Origin: Dryocosmus kuriphilus
Taxonomy: Eukaryota; Arthropoda; Insecta; Hymenoptera; Cynipidae
Assembly: GCA_038277395.1 (NCBI GenBank)
Contig: CM076190.1
Location: 250,399,256-250,463,255, forward strand
Length of the DNA stretch: 64,000 nucleotides
Direction of reading: 5' to 3'
In this document: positions 1 through 12,800 of the stretch, one piece after another
How positions within the stretch are numbered: position 1 is the stretch's first letter
Layout of the letters: every line of letters starts with the position of its first letter
Position numbers and translations under genes: made by a program
Notes under the pieces: model-generated
The model's database searches: none
What the model was told of the DNA's origin: nothing
What the model saw: the letters and a program-made list of their open reading frames with translations, nothing else

Positions 1-3000
1 AAAATACATTTGGGACCCAAGTGTTTGTTTTTTTGTAATTTCAAAATTATTAGAATTAAACCATATGGGATTTTTGGGTTTTAAAAATTATAGTTTTTAT
101 ATCGTATTGAACTTTTTAGTTGTATTTTTTTGAATTCTCGATATTTTTAGAATCGATAATTGGATTATCATAACAGTTAGTAAAATTAGAGTGCTATATA
201 ACTGTCATTAAAGACCCAAATAATTTTTTTTTTAAGTTTAATTTATTTGAATTATGTCATATTGGATTTTTGTGTTGAATTTTTTTGATTTGATATTTCT
301 AGAACTGATAATTGGATTTTGATGAAACTTTTAAAATTATAATCTTGCATAAGAAACGTTTGGGACCTAAAAAATTTTCTTTTAATTTCAAAATTATAGA
401 AGTTACGCCATATTGAATTTTGTGCTTGTATTTGTGTGAATTGTTGATGCTTCTGGAATTGATAATCGAATTTTAATGAAACTTATAAAAATTGTAGTGC
501 TATATGAAATACATTTGGGGCCCAAATGATTTTTTTTTTAATTTCAAAATTATGGGAATTACGCTATGCGGGGGTTTCTGGTTGTATCTTTCTGAATTGT
601 CGATATTTCTGAATGCGATAATCGGATTTTAATGAAATTGATAGAAATTATAGTGCTATATAAGAGGAACTCGGGAATAAAGGATCTTTCAAAAATTTCA
701 AAATTACAGGAGTTACCATATTGAATTTTAGGGTTGTATTTTGTTGAATTGTTAATATCTCTGGAACTGATAATCGGATTTTAATGAAAAGTTTAGAAAT
801 TATAGTGCTATATTAAATACATTTGGCACCCAAAGGATTTTTAAAAATTTTGAAAATTACATGATTTATGTCGTATTGAAATTTTTGGTTGCATTTTTTG
901 AATTCTTGATATTTATGGAGTCGATAATTGGATATAATAAAAATTAATAAAATTATAGTGCTATATAAGTGTCATTCGGGCCCTAACTGATTTTTAAAAA
1001 AATTTTTAATTATTGGAATTGCGCCATATTGGATTTTGGCTTGTATTATTTTGAATTATGGATATTTCTGGATATGATAATCGGATTTTAATGAAATTTA
1101 TAGAAATTATAGTGCTTTATAAGATACATTTGGGACCCCAAGATTTAATTTTAATGAAGCTTATAGAAATTGTAGTGATATATAAAATACATTTGGGACC
1201 AAAATGTATTTTTCTGTGATTTCAAAATTATTGTAATTGCGCCTTATGGGATTTTTGGGTTGTATTTTTTTGAATTGTAGATATTTCTGGATCCGATAAT
1301 AAGATTTTGATAAAGTTTATAGAAATTATAGTGCTATATAAGCGGCATTTGGGACCCAAAGATTTAAAAAATGTTTACAAAATTATAGGATTTATGTCGT
1401 ATTGAAGTTTTTAGTTGTATTTTTTAAAATTGTTGATATTTGTGGAACTGATAATCGGATTTTAATGAAACTTATCGAAATTATAGTTCTATATTAAGTA
1501 CATTTGGGACCCAAAGGATTTTTAAAAAATTTCGAAAATTATATGGTTTATGTCGTATTGAACTTTTTGGTTCCATTTTTTGAGTTCTTGATATTTATGG
1601 AATCGATTATTGGATTATAATAAAAACTTGTAAAATCATAGCACTATATAAGTGTCATTTGGGCCCTAAATGATTTAAAAATTTTTAAAAATTTTTATAA
1701 TTGCGCCGTATTGGATTTTTGTCTTGTACTTTCTTGAATTGACAATATTTTTGTAACCGATAATTGGATTATAATAAAAATGGGTAAAATTATAGTGCTA
1801 CATGAGTGTCATTCGGGCCTCAAATGATTAAAAAATTTTTTTAAATGATTGGAATTACGCCTTATTGGATTTTTGGCTTGTATTTTTTTGAATTATTGAT
1901 ATACAAATTATAGTGCTTTATAAGAGACATTTGGGGACCAACGGATTTTTAAAAAATTTCTTAATTACAGGAGTTACGCCATATTGAGTTTTAGGGTTGT
2001 ATTTTGTTGAATTTTTGGTATTTCTGGAACTGATAATCAGATTTTAATGAAAAGTTTAGAAATAATAGTGATATATTAAATACATTTGGTACCCAAAGGA
2101 TTTTCTAAAAATTTTCAAAATTGTATGATTTATGTCGTATTGAACTGTTTGGTTGTATTTTTTTTAATTCTTGTTATTTCTGGAATCGGTAGTTGGATTT
2201 TGATGAAATTGATCGAAATTGGTGAAATTTTAGTGCTGTATAAGAGGCATTCAGGACACAAAAGATTTTTTTAAACGTTTTAAATTATAGAAGTTACGCC
2301 ATATTGGATTTTTGGGTTGTACTTTTTTTTAATTGACGATATTTCCGGGACCGATAATCGGATTTTAATGAAATTGCTAGAAATTATAGTGCTATATAAG
2401 AGGCATTTCTGGATCAAAGGATTTTTCAAAATTTTTTAAATTATAGGAGTTACACCACATTGATTTTCAGGGTTGTATTTTTTTGAATTGTTGGTATTTC
2501 TGGGATCAATAATTGGATTTAAATAAAGATTAGTGAAATCATAGTACCATATAAGAGAAATTTTAGACCCAAAGGATTTGAAAAAAAGAAATTAAAGGAT
2601 TTGCGCCATATTGGATTTTTGGGTTGCATTTATTTGAATTGGTGATATTTATGGAACCGGTTGGATTTTAATGTAAAATTTTAAAATTATAGTGTTATAA
2701 TATACGTGTCATTCGGGATCTAAATAATTTTTTTAAATGTTAGAATTATTGGAATTACGCCATATTGGATTTTTGGGTTGTATTTTTTTTGAATTGACGA
2801 TATTTCTGAATTCGATAATCGGATTTTGATGAAGTTTATAGAAATTACAGTTGTATAGAAGAGGCATTTGGGTACCAAAAAGGATTTAAAAAAAAAATTG
2901 TATTATAGAAGTTGTACCATATTGGATTTTTGGGTTGTATTTTGTTGAGTTGACGATATTTCTGGAACCGATAATTGGATTTTAATGTAGAATTTTAAAA

Positions 3001-3774
3001 TTATAGTGTTATATAAGTGTCATTCGGGATCTAAATAATTTTTTTTTAATTTTCGAATTATTGGAATCACGCCATATTGGATTTTTGGGCTTGTCTGTTT
3101 TTGAGTTGCCAATATTTTTGAATCCAATAGTCGGATTTTGATGAACTTTATAGAAATTACAGTGCTGTATAACAGGAATTTTGGCACCAAAGGATTTAAA
3201 AAAATATAATTTTATATGAGTTACGCCATATTGAATTTGAGAGTTGTATTTTTTTTTGAATTGTTGTTGTTTCTGGAACTGATAATTGGATTTCGATGAA
3301 ACTTAATGAAATTATAGTGATATATAAGAGGAATTTGTCATCCAAAGAATTTTTTTTTAATTTTAAAATTATAGTTTACTTCATATTGAATAAATTTTAA
3401 GGTTGTATTTTTTTGAATTGTTGATATTTCTGGAACTGATAATCGGATTTTAATGAAAAGTTTAGAAATTATAGTGCTATATTAAATACATTTGGGACCC
3501 AAAGGATTTTAAAAAATTTTCAAAATTATATGATTTATGTCGTATTGAACTTTTTGATTGTATTTTTTTGAATTCTTGATATTTATGGAATGGATAATTC
3601 GATTATAATAAAAATATTAAAATTATAGTGCTATATAAGTGTCATTTGGGCCCTAAATGATTTAAAAAAAATGTTTAAATTATTAGAATTGCGCCATATT
3701 AGATTTTGCCTTGTATTATTTTGAATTATCGATATTTCGGGATGTGACAATCGGATTTGAGTTAAATTTGTAGA
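1..3774. repeat. Satellite A (about 155-bp unit), first block
   Basis: Tandem, diverged units about 150-160 bp long. Landmarks recur in the same order: an ATTATAGTGCTATATAA box, CATTTGGGACCCAAAGGATT, an A/T run, TTACGCCATATTGGATTTTT, GGTTGTATTTTTTTGAATTG, then GATATTTCTGGAACCGATAA and TCGGATTTTAATGAAA. The box near CATTTGGGACCC recurs at about 9, 208, 358, 511, 666, 821, 968 and 1126. Open frames in it are chance products of the unit. If the missing first FAM76 exon lies upstream, this block is intronic. Confidence 0.9.
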
Positions 3775-4104
3775 GAGCTTCGGTGGCTCAGGTGGTAGCG
3801 CGCCGGCCTTCCAAGCAAGAGAGGTGTCCTCCGGGGTTCTATTCCTGAGCCGGTTCCAATGGAATTTTCTATGTGCTTCTACCGAGGCTCTCTCGTGGTT
3901 CGGAACCCACGTTAAACTGTAGGTCCCCTCATAAAGAGGCCAAGTGATCTTTCAGGGAAGATGCTTCATGTCGGGGGGCAAATTGCTTCGGGGTCACTGG
4001 TCGATTTTTTTGAGGCTTAGGAAGTTGTGAAAGTTTGTAATTGTTCTGGAAGACTCTCAAAACCCGTAAAAGTGAACGGAGTATAAACTAATATACAATA
4101 ATAA
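3775..4104 (+). mobile_element. tRNA-derived SINE inserted in satellite A
   Basis: The head resembles a tRNA: GAGCTTCGGTGGCTCAGGTG holds a box-A-like TGGCTCAGGTGG, and about 45 bases on GGTTCTATTCC is close to box B (GGTTCGANTCC). A unique body of about 250 bp follows, ending in a tail with AAACCCGTAAAAG and GAGTATAAA. It is flanked by near-identical 13-bp direct repeats, TTAAATTTGTAGA (3762-3774) and TTAAATTTATAGA (4105-4117), as expected from a target duplication. The tail matches the 3' end of the LINE at 52159-53567, its probable source of retrotransposition machinery. The tRNA parent is not certain; the anticodon region looks most like tRNA-Gly. Confidence 0.85.
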
Positions 4105-6594
4105 TTAAATTTATAGAAATTATAGTGCTTTATTAAGAGGCATTTGGGGAGCCAAGGATTTTTCAAAAATTTGAAAATTACAGGACTTACGCCATATTAA
4201 ATTTTAGGGTTTTATTTTGTTGAACTGCTGATATTTCTGGAACTGGTAATCGGATTTTAATGAACCTTGTCGAAATTATAGTTCTATATTAAATACATTT
4301 GGGACCCAAAGGATATTTTAAAATTTTGAAAATTTTGCATTTTTTGAATTCTTGATATTTATGGAATCGATAATTGGATTATAATACAAACTGGTAAAAT
4401 TATAGTGCTATATAAGTATCATTCGGGCCCTAAATGATTTAAAAAAAAATTTTTAATGATTGGAATTGCGCCGTATTGGATTTTGGCTTGTATTATTTTG
4501 AATTATGGATATTTCTGGATGTGAAAATCGGATTTTAATGAAATTTATAGAACCTGTAGTGCTTTATAAGGTGCATATGGGGGAGTAAAGCATTTTTTTA
4601 AATTTTCAAAATTACATAGGATTACGCCATATTGAATTTTAGGGTTGTATTTTGTTAAACTGTTGATATTTCTGGAACTGATAATCGGATTTTAATGAAA
4701 TGTATCGAAATTATAGTACTATATTAAATACATTTGGGGCCCAAAGTATTTAAAAAATTTTTGGAAATTATATGATTTATGTCGTATTGAACTTTTTTGT
4801 TGCATTTTTTGAATTCTTGAAATTTATGGAATCGATAATTGGATTATGTTTAAAATTGGTAAAATTATAGTAGTATATACGTTGTCATTCGAGCCCTAAA
4901 TGATTTAAAAAAAATTGTTTAATTATTAGAATTGCGCCATATTGGATTTTGGCTCGTATTTTCTTGAATTTAAAATATTTTTGGAACCGATAATAGGATT
5001 ATAATAAAAATTGTAAAATTATAATGCTATATTAAATACATTTGGTACCCAAAGGATTTTTAAACAAATTTTCAAAATTATATGATTTATGTCATATTGA
5101 ACTTTTTGGTTGCATTTTTTGAATTCTTGATATTTATGGAATCGATAATTGGATTATAATAAAAATTGATGAAATTGTAGCGCTATATAAGTGTCATTTG
5201 GGCCCTAAATGATTAAAAAAAATTTTTTAAATCATTGTAATTGCGCCATATTGGATTTTTGGTTTGTATTTTCTTGAATTGAAAATATTTTTGGAACCGA
5301 TAATTGGATTAAAGTAAAAATTGGTAAAATTATAGTGCTATATTAAATACATTTGGTACCCAAAGGATTTTTTTTTAAAATTGTCAGAATTATATGATTT
5401 ATGTCGTATTGAACTATTTGGTTGTATTTTTTTTGAATTCTTGTTATTTCTGGAATCGATATTTGGATTTTGATGAAACTTGTTGAAATTTTAATACTGT
5501 ATAAGAGGCATTCAGAACCCAAAAGATTTTTTAAAACGTTTTATATTATAGAAGTTTCGCCATATTGGATTTTTGGGTTGTATTTTCTTTTAATTGACGA
5601 TATTTCTGGGACCGATAATCGAATTTTAATGAAATTGATAGAAATTATAATGCTATATAAGAGGCATTTGTGGATCAAAGGATTTTTCAAAATTGTTAAA
5701 ATTATAGAAGTTACACCGCATTGAATGTCAGGATTGTATTTTTTTGAATTGTTGATATTTCTGGGATCGATAACTGGATTTGAATAAAGATTAGTGAAAT
5801 TGTAGTACTATGTAAGATACATTTTAGACCCAAAGGATTAAAAAAAAAAATTAAAGGATTTGCGCTATATTGGGTTTTTGGGTTGCATTTTTTTGAATTG
5901 AGGATATTTATGGAACCGATTATTGGATTTTAATGTAAAATTTTAAAATTATAGTGTTATGTAAGTGTCATTCGGGATATAAGTAATTTTTTTAAATGTT
6001 AGAATTATTGGAATTACGCCATATTGGACTTTTGGGTTGTATTTTTTTTTGAATTGACGATATTTCTGAATCCGATAATAGGATTTTGATGAAATTTATA
6101 GAAATTACAGTGGCATATAGGAGGCATTTGGGTACCAAAGGATTTTGAAAAAAATTGTATTATGGAAGTTGTACCATATTGGATTTTTGGGCTTGTCTTT
6201 TTTGAATTTTCAATATTTCTGAATCCAATAGTTGGATTTTGATGAACTTTATAAAAATTACAGTGCTGTATAAGAGGCATTTGGATACCAAAGGATTTAA
6301 AAAAAAATTTAATATTATAGGCCTTATGCCATATTGAATTTGAGGGTTGTATTTTTTTGAATTGTTGGTTTTTCTGGAACTAATAATTGGATTTCGATGA
6401 AACTTTATACAATTATAGTGATATATAAGAGGCATTTTTGATCCAAAGGATTTTTTTTAAATTTCAAAATTATATTTTACGCCATATTGAATTTTGGGGT
6501 TGTATTTTTTTGAATTGTTGATATTTTTGGAACTAATAATCGGATTTTAATGGAACTTATAGATATTGTAGTGCTATATAAAATACAGTTGGGA
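4105..6594. repeat. Satellite A, second block
   Basis: Continuation of the unit seen before the SINE. Some neighbours are closer to each other than to the rest, for example units near 5340-5760 and near 2080-2520, which suggests local duplication of several units at a time. The array ends abruptly near 6594, where a different short-period satellite begins. Confidence 0.9.
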
Positions 6595-8350
6595 CATTTC
6601 TTAAATCTTTGTGATATCTTTTGCAGTCGTTGTGAAATATTTTTAAATCTTTGAAATGATTGTGATATCTTTTGAAATTTTTTAGATCTTTGAAATATTG
6701 GAAATCCTTGAAAATCTGTGATATCTCTTGAAATGTTTGAGAAGTTTGAAATATTTTTTTATTTTTTTTAATAATTTGAGATCTTTGTGAAATGTTTGAA
6801 ATATTTGTGAAATATTTTTAGTCTTTGTGATATCTTTTAAAATCATTGAGAGCTTTGAAATATTTTAAATCTTTTTTTTATTATTTGAAATCTTTGTGAA
6901 ATGTTTGAAAGATTTGTGAAATATTTTAAACCCTTGTGAAATCTAAAATCTTTGAAATATTTGTGATATCTTTTGAAATTTTTTAGATCTTTGCAATATT
7001 AGAAATCATGTAAAAGCTTTGACATTCTTTGAAAAATTTGAAAAGTTTGAAACATTTGAAATCTTTTTAAATGATTTGAGATCTTTGCGAAATGTGTGAA
7101 AGATTTGTGTAATATTTCAGATCTTCTAAAAACTTTTGAAATCTTTGTGATATCTTTTAAGATCTTTTATATCTTTTGAAATCATTGAGAACTTCGAAAT
7201 ATTTGTGAAATATTTTAAACCTTTGTGAAATCTTTAAAAATCTTTGCAATCTTTGTGAAATATTTTAAAATCTTTGAAATGATTGTGATATCTTTTTAAG
7301 TTTTTTAGATCTTTGAAATATTGGAAATATTTTAATATCTGTGATATATTTTCGATCTTTTGAAATTTTTCAGATCTTTCAAATATTTAAAATCTTTGTG
7401 GTATCTTTTGAAATCTTTGAGATCTTTAAAATATTTGAAATCTTTTAAGAATTTTTGATATCTTTGTGATATCTTTTGAAATCTTTGAGATCTTTGAAAT
7501 ATTTAAAAGTTTTTAAAATTATTTGAAATCTTTGTGAAACTTTTGAAACATTTGTGAAATATTAAAAACCTTTATGAAATCTTTTAAAGTCTTTGAAATA
7601 TTTGTGATATCTTTTGCAATCTTTGTGAAAATTCTAAAATCCTTGAAATTATTGTGGTATCTTTTGAAGTTTTTTAGATTTTTGAAATGTTGGAAATCTT
7701 TTAAAAGCTTTGCTATCTTTTGCAATTTTTGAGAACTTTGAAATATTTGAAATATTTGAAATATTTTTAAATGATTTTAAATCTTTGTGATTTTTTAAAA
7801 TTATATCTTCTGAAATCTCTGAGATCTTTGAAATATTCGAAATTTTTTTTTAATCGTTTGAAATCTGAAATCGTTGTAAAAAAACTATTAAATATTTGAA
7901 TGTTTCTCGAAATATATTAAATTTTTATGAAATCTTTTAATTTCAGTCTTTTCAACTCTCTTGAAATATTTCAAATCTTTAAAATATTTTTGAAATAATT
8001 GAAATGTTTGGGAAATCTTTAAAATTTTCGAAAAAATTGAAAAATCGTTTGAAATCTTCGAAATCTTCGTAAAAACAATTAAATATTTGAAGTATGCTCA
8101 ACATTTTAAAAATGTTTTTTGAAATACTTGTAAAATTTTCTGAAATATTTTGAAATATTTGAAATTTTTGAAATCTGTGAATTCCTTTAAAATGTTTGTG
8201 ATACTTTTTGAAATCTTTGAGATTAAAAAATGTTTAAGATTCTTTTAAAATCGTTTGCAATCTTTCAAATTTTTGTAAAAACTGAAATGTTTGAAGTCTT
8301 TTCGAAATCTTCGAAATATTTGAGAAATTTTCTAAAATGATTTGCAATCT
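6595..8350. repeat. Satellite B, short-period GAAATCTTTG repeat
   Basis: Degenerate tandem repeat built from words such as GAAATCTTTGTGATATCTTT, TTGAAATATTTG and GAGATCTTTGAAATATTTG, with a basic period of roughly 15-18 bp and loose higher-order blocks. Related words reappear at 18650-19330 and 32440-34345, so the family is dispersed. The open frame on the - strand at 7519-7725 is a product of the repeat. Confidence 0.85.
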
Positions 8351-9087
8351 TTGAAATATTTTAGCACTTTTCCTATTAAATCATTTTTAATTTAAAGCTC
8401 TAAAACGTTCAAAATTTAATATTTTTTGTAATTTTTATTATTGTTATTATTAATGATAAAGTGAACTAGAAGTCCTTCACAATTAATAAGAATTTAAGTG
8501 GAAAAGGAGCCATTAAAGTATTACATATTCGGTTCTCGAAATTGCTGCGTTTTTTGTATTATCTTTGAAAATTTCATGCGACTTTTTTTTCTAATTTTTT
8601 GCGACCAATGCAACTTTTTAAAATCCTTTTAGTCGATCCGAGTCCTGATATACCGAAAAAATCTAGTAGCGTCTTCATTAACTAATCAACCTTTAAAATC
8701 CTTTAAAATTTTTTAATTTTGGTGGAATTTTTGAAATTCCCTTAAATTTTGTGAAGTTTTTTGAAATCCCTTAAAATCTCAAACCATTAAATCGTCTGAA
8801 ATTCCCCGCATTCTGTGAGAATATATTTTTTATAAAATAAAATAATTTCAAATTTTAATTTTTTAATTCATCAGGGTTGATACAAAATCCCAATTTCAAA
8901 ATTGCCTGACATTCCCTGACTTTTCCGTGACCAATTTTTCATTTTCCCAGGTGGTCTAGCGAAATTTCGTTTTTAAATTTCCGCATTTCCCGGATAGCAA
9001 ACAGCAGTTTACCAAATACAAAAAATGTTTTTTTTCACATTTTAAAATAATTCTAAATTCAGCTATTGAAAGCTATTGTTTTTTTAG
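8351..9087. other. AT-rich non-coding stretch before the first visible FAM76 exon
   Basis: Probably intronic. It starts with decayed satellite-B-like words and contains no open frame with family resemblance. I looked for the missing FAM76 first exon (Cys-rich start of the protein) and did not find it. It ends in a T-rich tract and the AG acceptor at 9086-9087. Confidence 0.6.
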
Positions 9088-9152
9088 GAATGTCGAGGAA
9101 CCTTTCCTGTGGTGAAGTGTACCTATTGTAGATCCGAATTCCAACAGACAGT
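9088..9152 (+). CDS. FAM76: FAM76 exon (first visible), Cys-rich region
   Basis: Encodes ECRGTFPVVKCTYCRSEFQQ plus T and two bases of a split codon. This matches the conserved KCTYCRSEFQQ segment of the FAM76 family (FAM76A/B in vertebrates). A polypyrimidine tract and AG at 9086-9087 precede it, and a GTAAGT donor follows at 9153. The upstream exon with the start codon is outside the window, so the gene is 5'-incomplete here. FAM76 proteins are nuclear proteins of poorly known biochemistry; vertebrate FAM76B is reported in nuclear speckles. The paired cysteines suggest zinc binding, which is inference. The intron after this exon is only 83 bp. Confidence 0.95.
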
Positions 9153-9235
9153 GTAAGTTTTTCTACATTTGAAAAAATTAGATTTATCTGCAAAAAATTT
9201 GAGCGAAAAAAAATACAAGAATTTTTATTTTTCAG

Positions 9236-9449
9236 AAAAGGGAATACGAGTACTATTTGTAAAAAATGCGAGCAAAATGTGAAAGCTTATGGAAAGCCGT
9301 CGGCGTGTGAATATTGCAATACGATTGCGGCTTTTATTGGCAGCAAATGTCAACGATGCACGAATTCAGAAAAGCGATATGGCCCACCTGTTACTTGCGA
9401 ACAGTGCAAGCAGAAATGCGCCTTCGACAGACAGGACGAGGATAAGAAG
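9236..9449 (+). CDS. FAM76: FAM76 exon, main Cys-rich domain
   Basis: Completes the split Val codon and encodes 71 more residues. Motifs in order are TICKKCEQNV, CEYCNTIAAFIGSKCQRC, NSEKRYGPP and CEQCKQKCAFDR, ending DEDKK. This is the most conserved part of FAM76 and is a string of CxxC pairs. The acceptor is TTTTTATTTTTCAG ending at 9235. The donor is AAG|GTAATAT at 9450 and is phase 0. An antisense LINE is inserted seven bases into the intron, and its target duplication covers this donor (see 9444-9456). The frame runs on into the intron only because no stop occurs before about 9590. Confidence 0.97.
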
Positions 9450-9456
9450 GTAATAT
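9444..9456 (+). repeat. Target-site duplication (left copy) spanning the FAM76 splice donor
   Basis: AAGAAGGTAATAT is identical to 15566-15578. The first six bases are the end of the FAM76 exon and the last seven are the start of its intron, including the GT donor. The two copies bracket the LINE at 9457-15565. The bases just outside differ (T at 9443, C at 15565), so the duplication is 13 bp. Confidence 0.85.
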
Positions 9457-9889
9457 CTTTTTCTTCTTGGGTGAATTTGTTTTTAGCACTAGGTCCTCTT
9501 GCTCGTAGCAGCGAGACCTATCCGGCCATAACAAAGTGTATGAATTCATATGGAGTCGTTGTCAAGTTAATGGATATATACAAGCTTTGAAGTGCATAGA
9601 TGGAGTAGCGGTAGAGTAAGCTTGCGATATAAGCGGTAGTTCAAATTGTAAGGAGTGAACATATATAACTCACGGTTTCCTAGGGGTTCGCAAGCCGTTT
9701 AAAGTGTGAGATTCAAAGCATAGAATAGAGAGCAGGTCATGCATTTAAAAGTATTGAAAGCAGGAAGGAAGAAAATTAGTTTAGACACATAAGCCACAGT
9801 TTTTAAGAAACTGTATAATTAAGTGTGTAGAATGGCTATTAGGGTTGCACAAAAAAGTCTACACGCAGAAGGGAGGGTAGTTCTTAGAT

Positions 9890-12800
9890 TTAATGAGTAA
9901 TTTTTTCAAGCATTTTCCGTTGTTCTAGAAACCGAGGGCAGGCCCAGAGGATATGGTTAATATCCTCCGTTTCATATCCACAGGCACATGAGAAGGAGTC
10001 TGTAAAGTTGACTCTGGAAAGGCTATCCGCCAGAGCATAGTGGTTACTTCTTAAGCGTGATATATTAACTATGTTATGTCTACTTAAATTGGTTTTAAAA
10101 AACCAAGGTTTGGGTGATTCAGTAAAGTTAAATTTGAAATAGTGGAGGCCTTCATTTCTATTTTTACTCTCATTCATTAGGAATATGTTAGAGGTTTTTA
10201 CTAATTTAGTTGAGATTAATTCAAAGAGGTCAGTATGAGGGATTCTGTCATCCAGAAGAGAGCCGTCCGTGTAAGCTAGTTTGGCAAGTTTGTCTGCAAG
10301 CTCGTTGCCAAAGATTCCCTTATGGCCAGGAATCCAATAGAAGTAAACTAGAATGTTTTGAGATTTAGCTAGATGAAGGAGGGTTTCTAATTTTATAGAT
10401 GTAAAATGAGTTAGATTTTAGGTTGTTGAAGTTAAGACAGGAAGAAAGAACACTGTGGGAGTCAGAGCAGATGACTGATGAGGGTAGTTTCTCATTAAAT
10501 ATGATGTCAAGGGCCTCACAAATGGCAATCGCTTCAGCTGTAGAAATAGAGGTCGGGTGGAAAAGTTTATGTTTGTTAAAAATCTGTCGGGAGGGGCAAG
10601 TGATGCCGATTCCTGTATGTTGAGTTTCTGTTTTCTTTGAGCCGTCTGTAAAGAATATAAAGTCGTCTTTATGGTTGTTGTCTATAAAGTTCCTAAATTC
10701 TAGATTTGCATTAGGACTTTTTTGTAATTTTTCACCCATCTGGAGGTCAATGTTGGGATCTTCAAATTGGATGGAGTAGTTAAGAAGGTAATTTATAGGG
10801 GTGGCGGAGTAAATAATGTGGGGCGTATATTTTTTTAAAAAGACGAAAGCATTGAGAAGTGTGAAGACTTGGAGAAGACTGAGAGAGTTTGTCTTTTTTT
10901 TTGTGTAAGCTGGTCTAAGTTGTAGAGTGGTAGAAACAGAGGGTGGTTTCCAGTCGAAAAGACTTTGAAGATAAATTTTATATTGAGAAATTTCATGCGA
11001 AAAAATAGAGGTGGTTCTTTTAGCTCCGCAAACATGACTGGTATAGGGATGGAGATACGGAAGCCTAGGATTAGTCTTAAAACTCTATTTTGTAATTTGC
11101 AGATTTTGTCGAACATTTTGGTGTGGTAAATAGATAAGGCTTGACACCCATACTCTAAAACACTTCTAATTTGAGAGTGGTATAGCATGTGTAAGGCTCT
11201 GGGGCCGGAGCCCCACCAAGTCCCTCTCAAAAACTTGATGATGTTGATAGCTGGTTCTAGTCGTAGAATGAGAGCTTGGAAATGGGGTTCCCAAGTGAGG
11301 TGCCAGTCGAAAATGATGCCTAGGAATTTAGTTTCTAGTACAGGGAGAATAATTTCGTCGTCTAGTGTGAGATATGCGTCAAACGGGAGGGATTCCTTTT
11401 GAGTAAAGATCATCAGTTTGGATTTGTCAACAGAGATGTTTAAACCTCTGGATTTTAGGAAGTTTTGGAGAACATCCAAACTTTCTTGCAATATATAGAT
11501 GCATTCCCCTAGATCACCTGAGGTGAAATAAATAACAATATCATCTGCATATTGCAGAATTTTGCATAGTGGGTGGAGATGATTATGTAAATTTAGCGTA
11601 TAGATATTATATAGAACAGGACTTGATACGCAGCCTTGGGGAAGGCCTCTACTGAATTTATACGGTCCTATGTTTTCATTGTTGACTCTGAAGAATACTT
11701 GTCTATCTGTGGTAAGATTTTTAAAAAATTTGCAGTTTTTCCAAGGGACGCCTAAATTGGTCATGTCATTTATTAGAATTTCAGGGATGACTCTATCATA
11801 AGCTGCTTCAACGTCCAGAAATAAGGCTGCTGTGTATAAGTTATTAACAGATCATGTGTGTACTTGGGTAGAAAAAATAGCAAGGCAGTCCGCACAGGAT
11901 CTATTTTTGCGGAATCCAAACTGGGAAGGAGGTAGGGTCAAAGAATTCTCAAGCCATCAGTTCAATCTGTTACCACTAGTCTTTCCATGAGTTTCAGGAA
12001 GCAGGATGCCAAGGCAATAGGGCGGAATTTTTCTGAATTGGGTTTTCCAATCAGAAAAAGCAAGAATTTGTTCCAGTTATCTGGAAAGAAACCTTCAACC
12101 AAGATCAGGTTATAAATGTTTAGCAAGTGTATTAGAGTATTTTCTGGAAGGTTTTGAATAACCTGAAAGTTGATTTTATCTAGCCCCGGGGAGGACGTGC
12201 TTTTAGAGGATGTGAAACTTCTTGAATGTTAAAGGGTTCACTCGGGAATTTAGAGATGTTAGAGTTGGGAATGCTATCAGAGTTGAGGTTGGCATTGGTT
12301 GTGGCTTGAGAAGGAGGCGAGTCCTGAAGTGGTGGGACGGGAGGTAGGTCTGAGGGGGGGGGGGGAGAACTGTAGTCACAAAATTTCTCTATGAATTTTT
12401 CCATCTTTTTGACTGATGCTTGATTAACCGGGGATGTCAAAGGGGAAGGGTTAGTGAGTAGTCTGTGTCGAAAGCCACGAATCTTATTCCAAATATCTGA
12501 GATTCGGGAAGTTGAAGTAATGGATTCGCAATAGGATCTCCAGCCGGAGATTTTGGTTTTTTTGAAGGTCTTTGTTGTTTCAACTTCGAATTTCTGAAGG
12601 TCTAGGAAATTTTCAAAGTTGGATTTATGTCTATACCTTCCAAGCTTGGCTCTCCTTAATCTCTCTAGCCTTGAGCAATCCTCGTTCCACCACGGTGGAG
12701 AATACGGATAATCGCGCTTTGGGATGTTGTCAATTTTGGGGCCAGCTATGTGAAGGGCGTTATCGACCGTTTCAAATAGATCGTAATATGCTTGAAGAGC

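Noticed and set aside
2086..7725. Several open frames of 60-100 codons in the first 8 kb
   Set aside because: They follow the phase of satellites A and B, repeat the same peptide words from unit to unit and match nothing; they are chance products of tandem repeats.
6595..8350. A CRISPR-like array of short regular repeats
   Set aside because: There are no exact repeats separated by unique spacers. The words are degenerate and contiguous, and the genome is eukaryotic.
9279..9590. Treating the FAM76 exon frame as a 103-residue single-exon gene
   Set aside because: The frame crosses a good GTAATAT donor into LINE sequence. The conserved part ends exactly at the donor, and the next FAM76 exon follows in phase at 19685.
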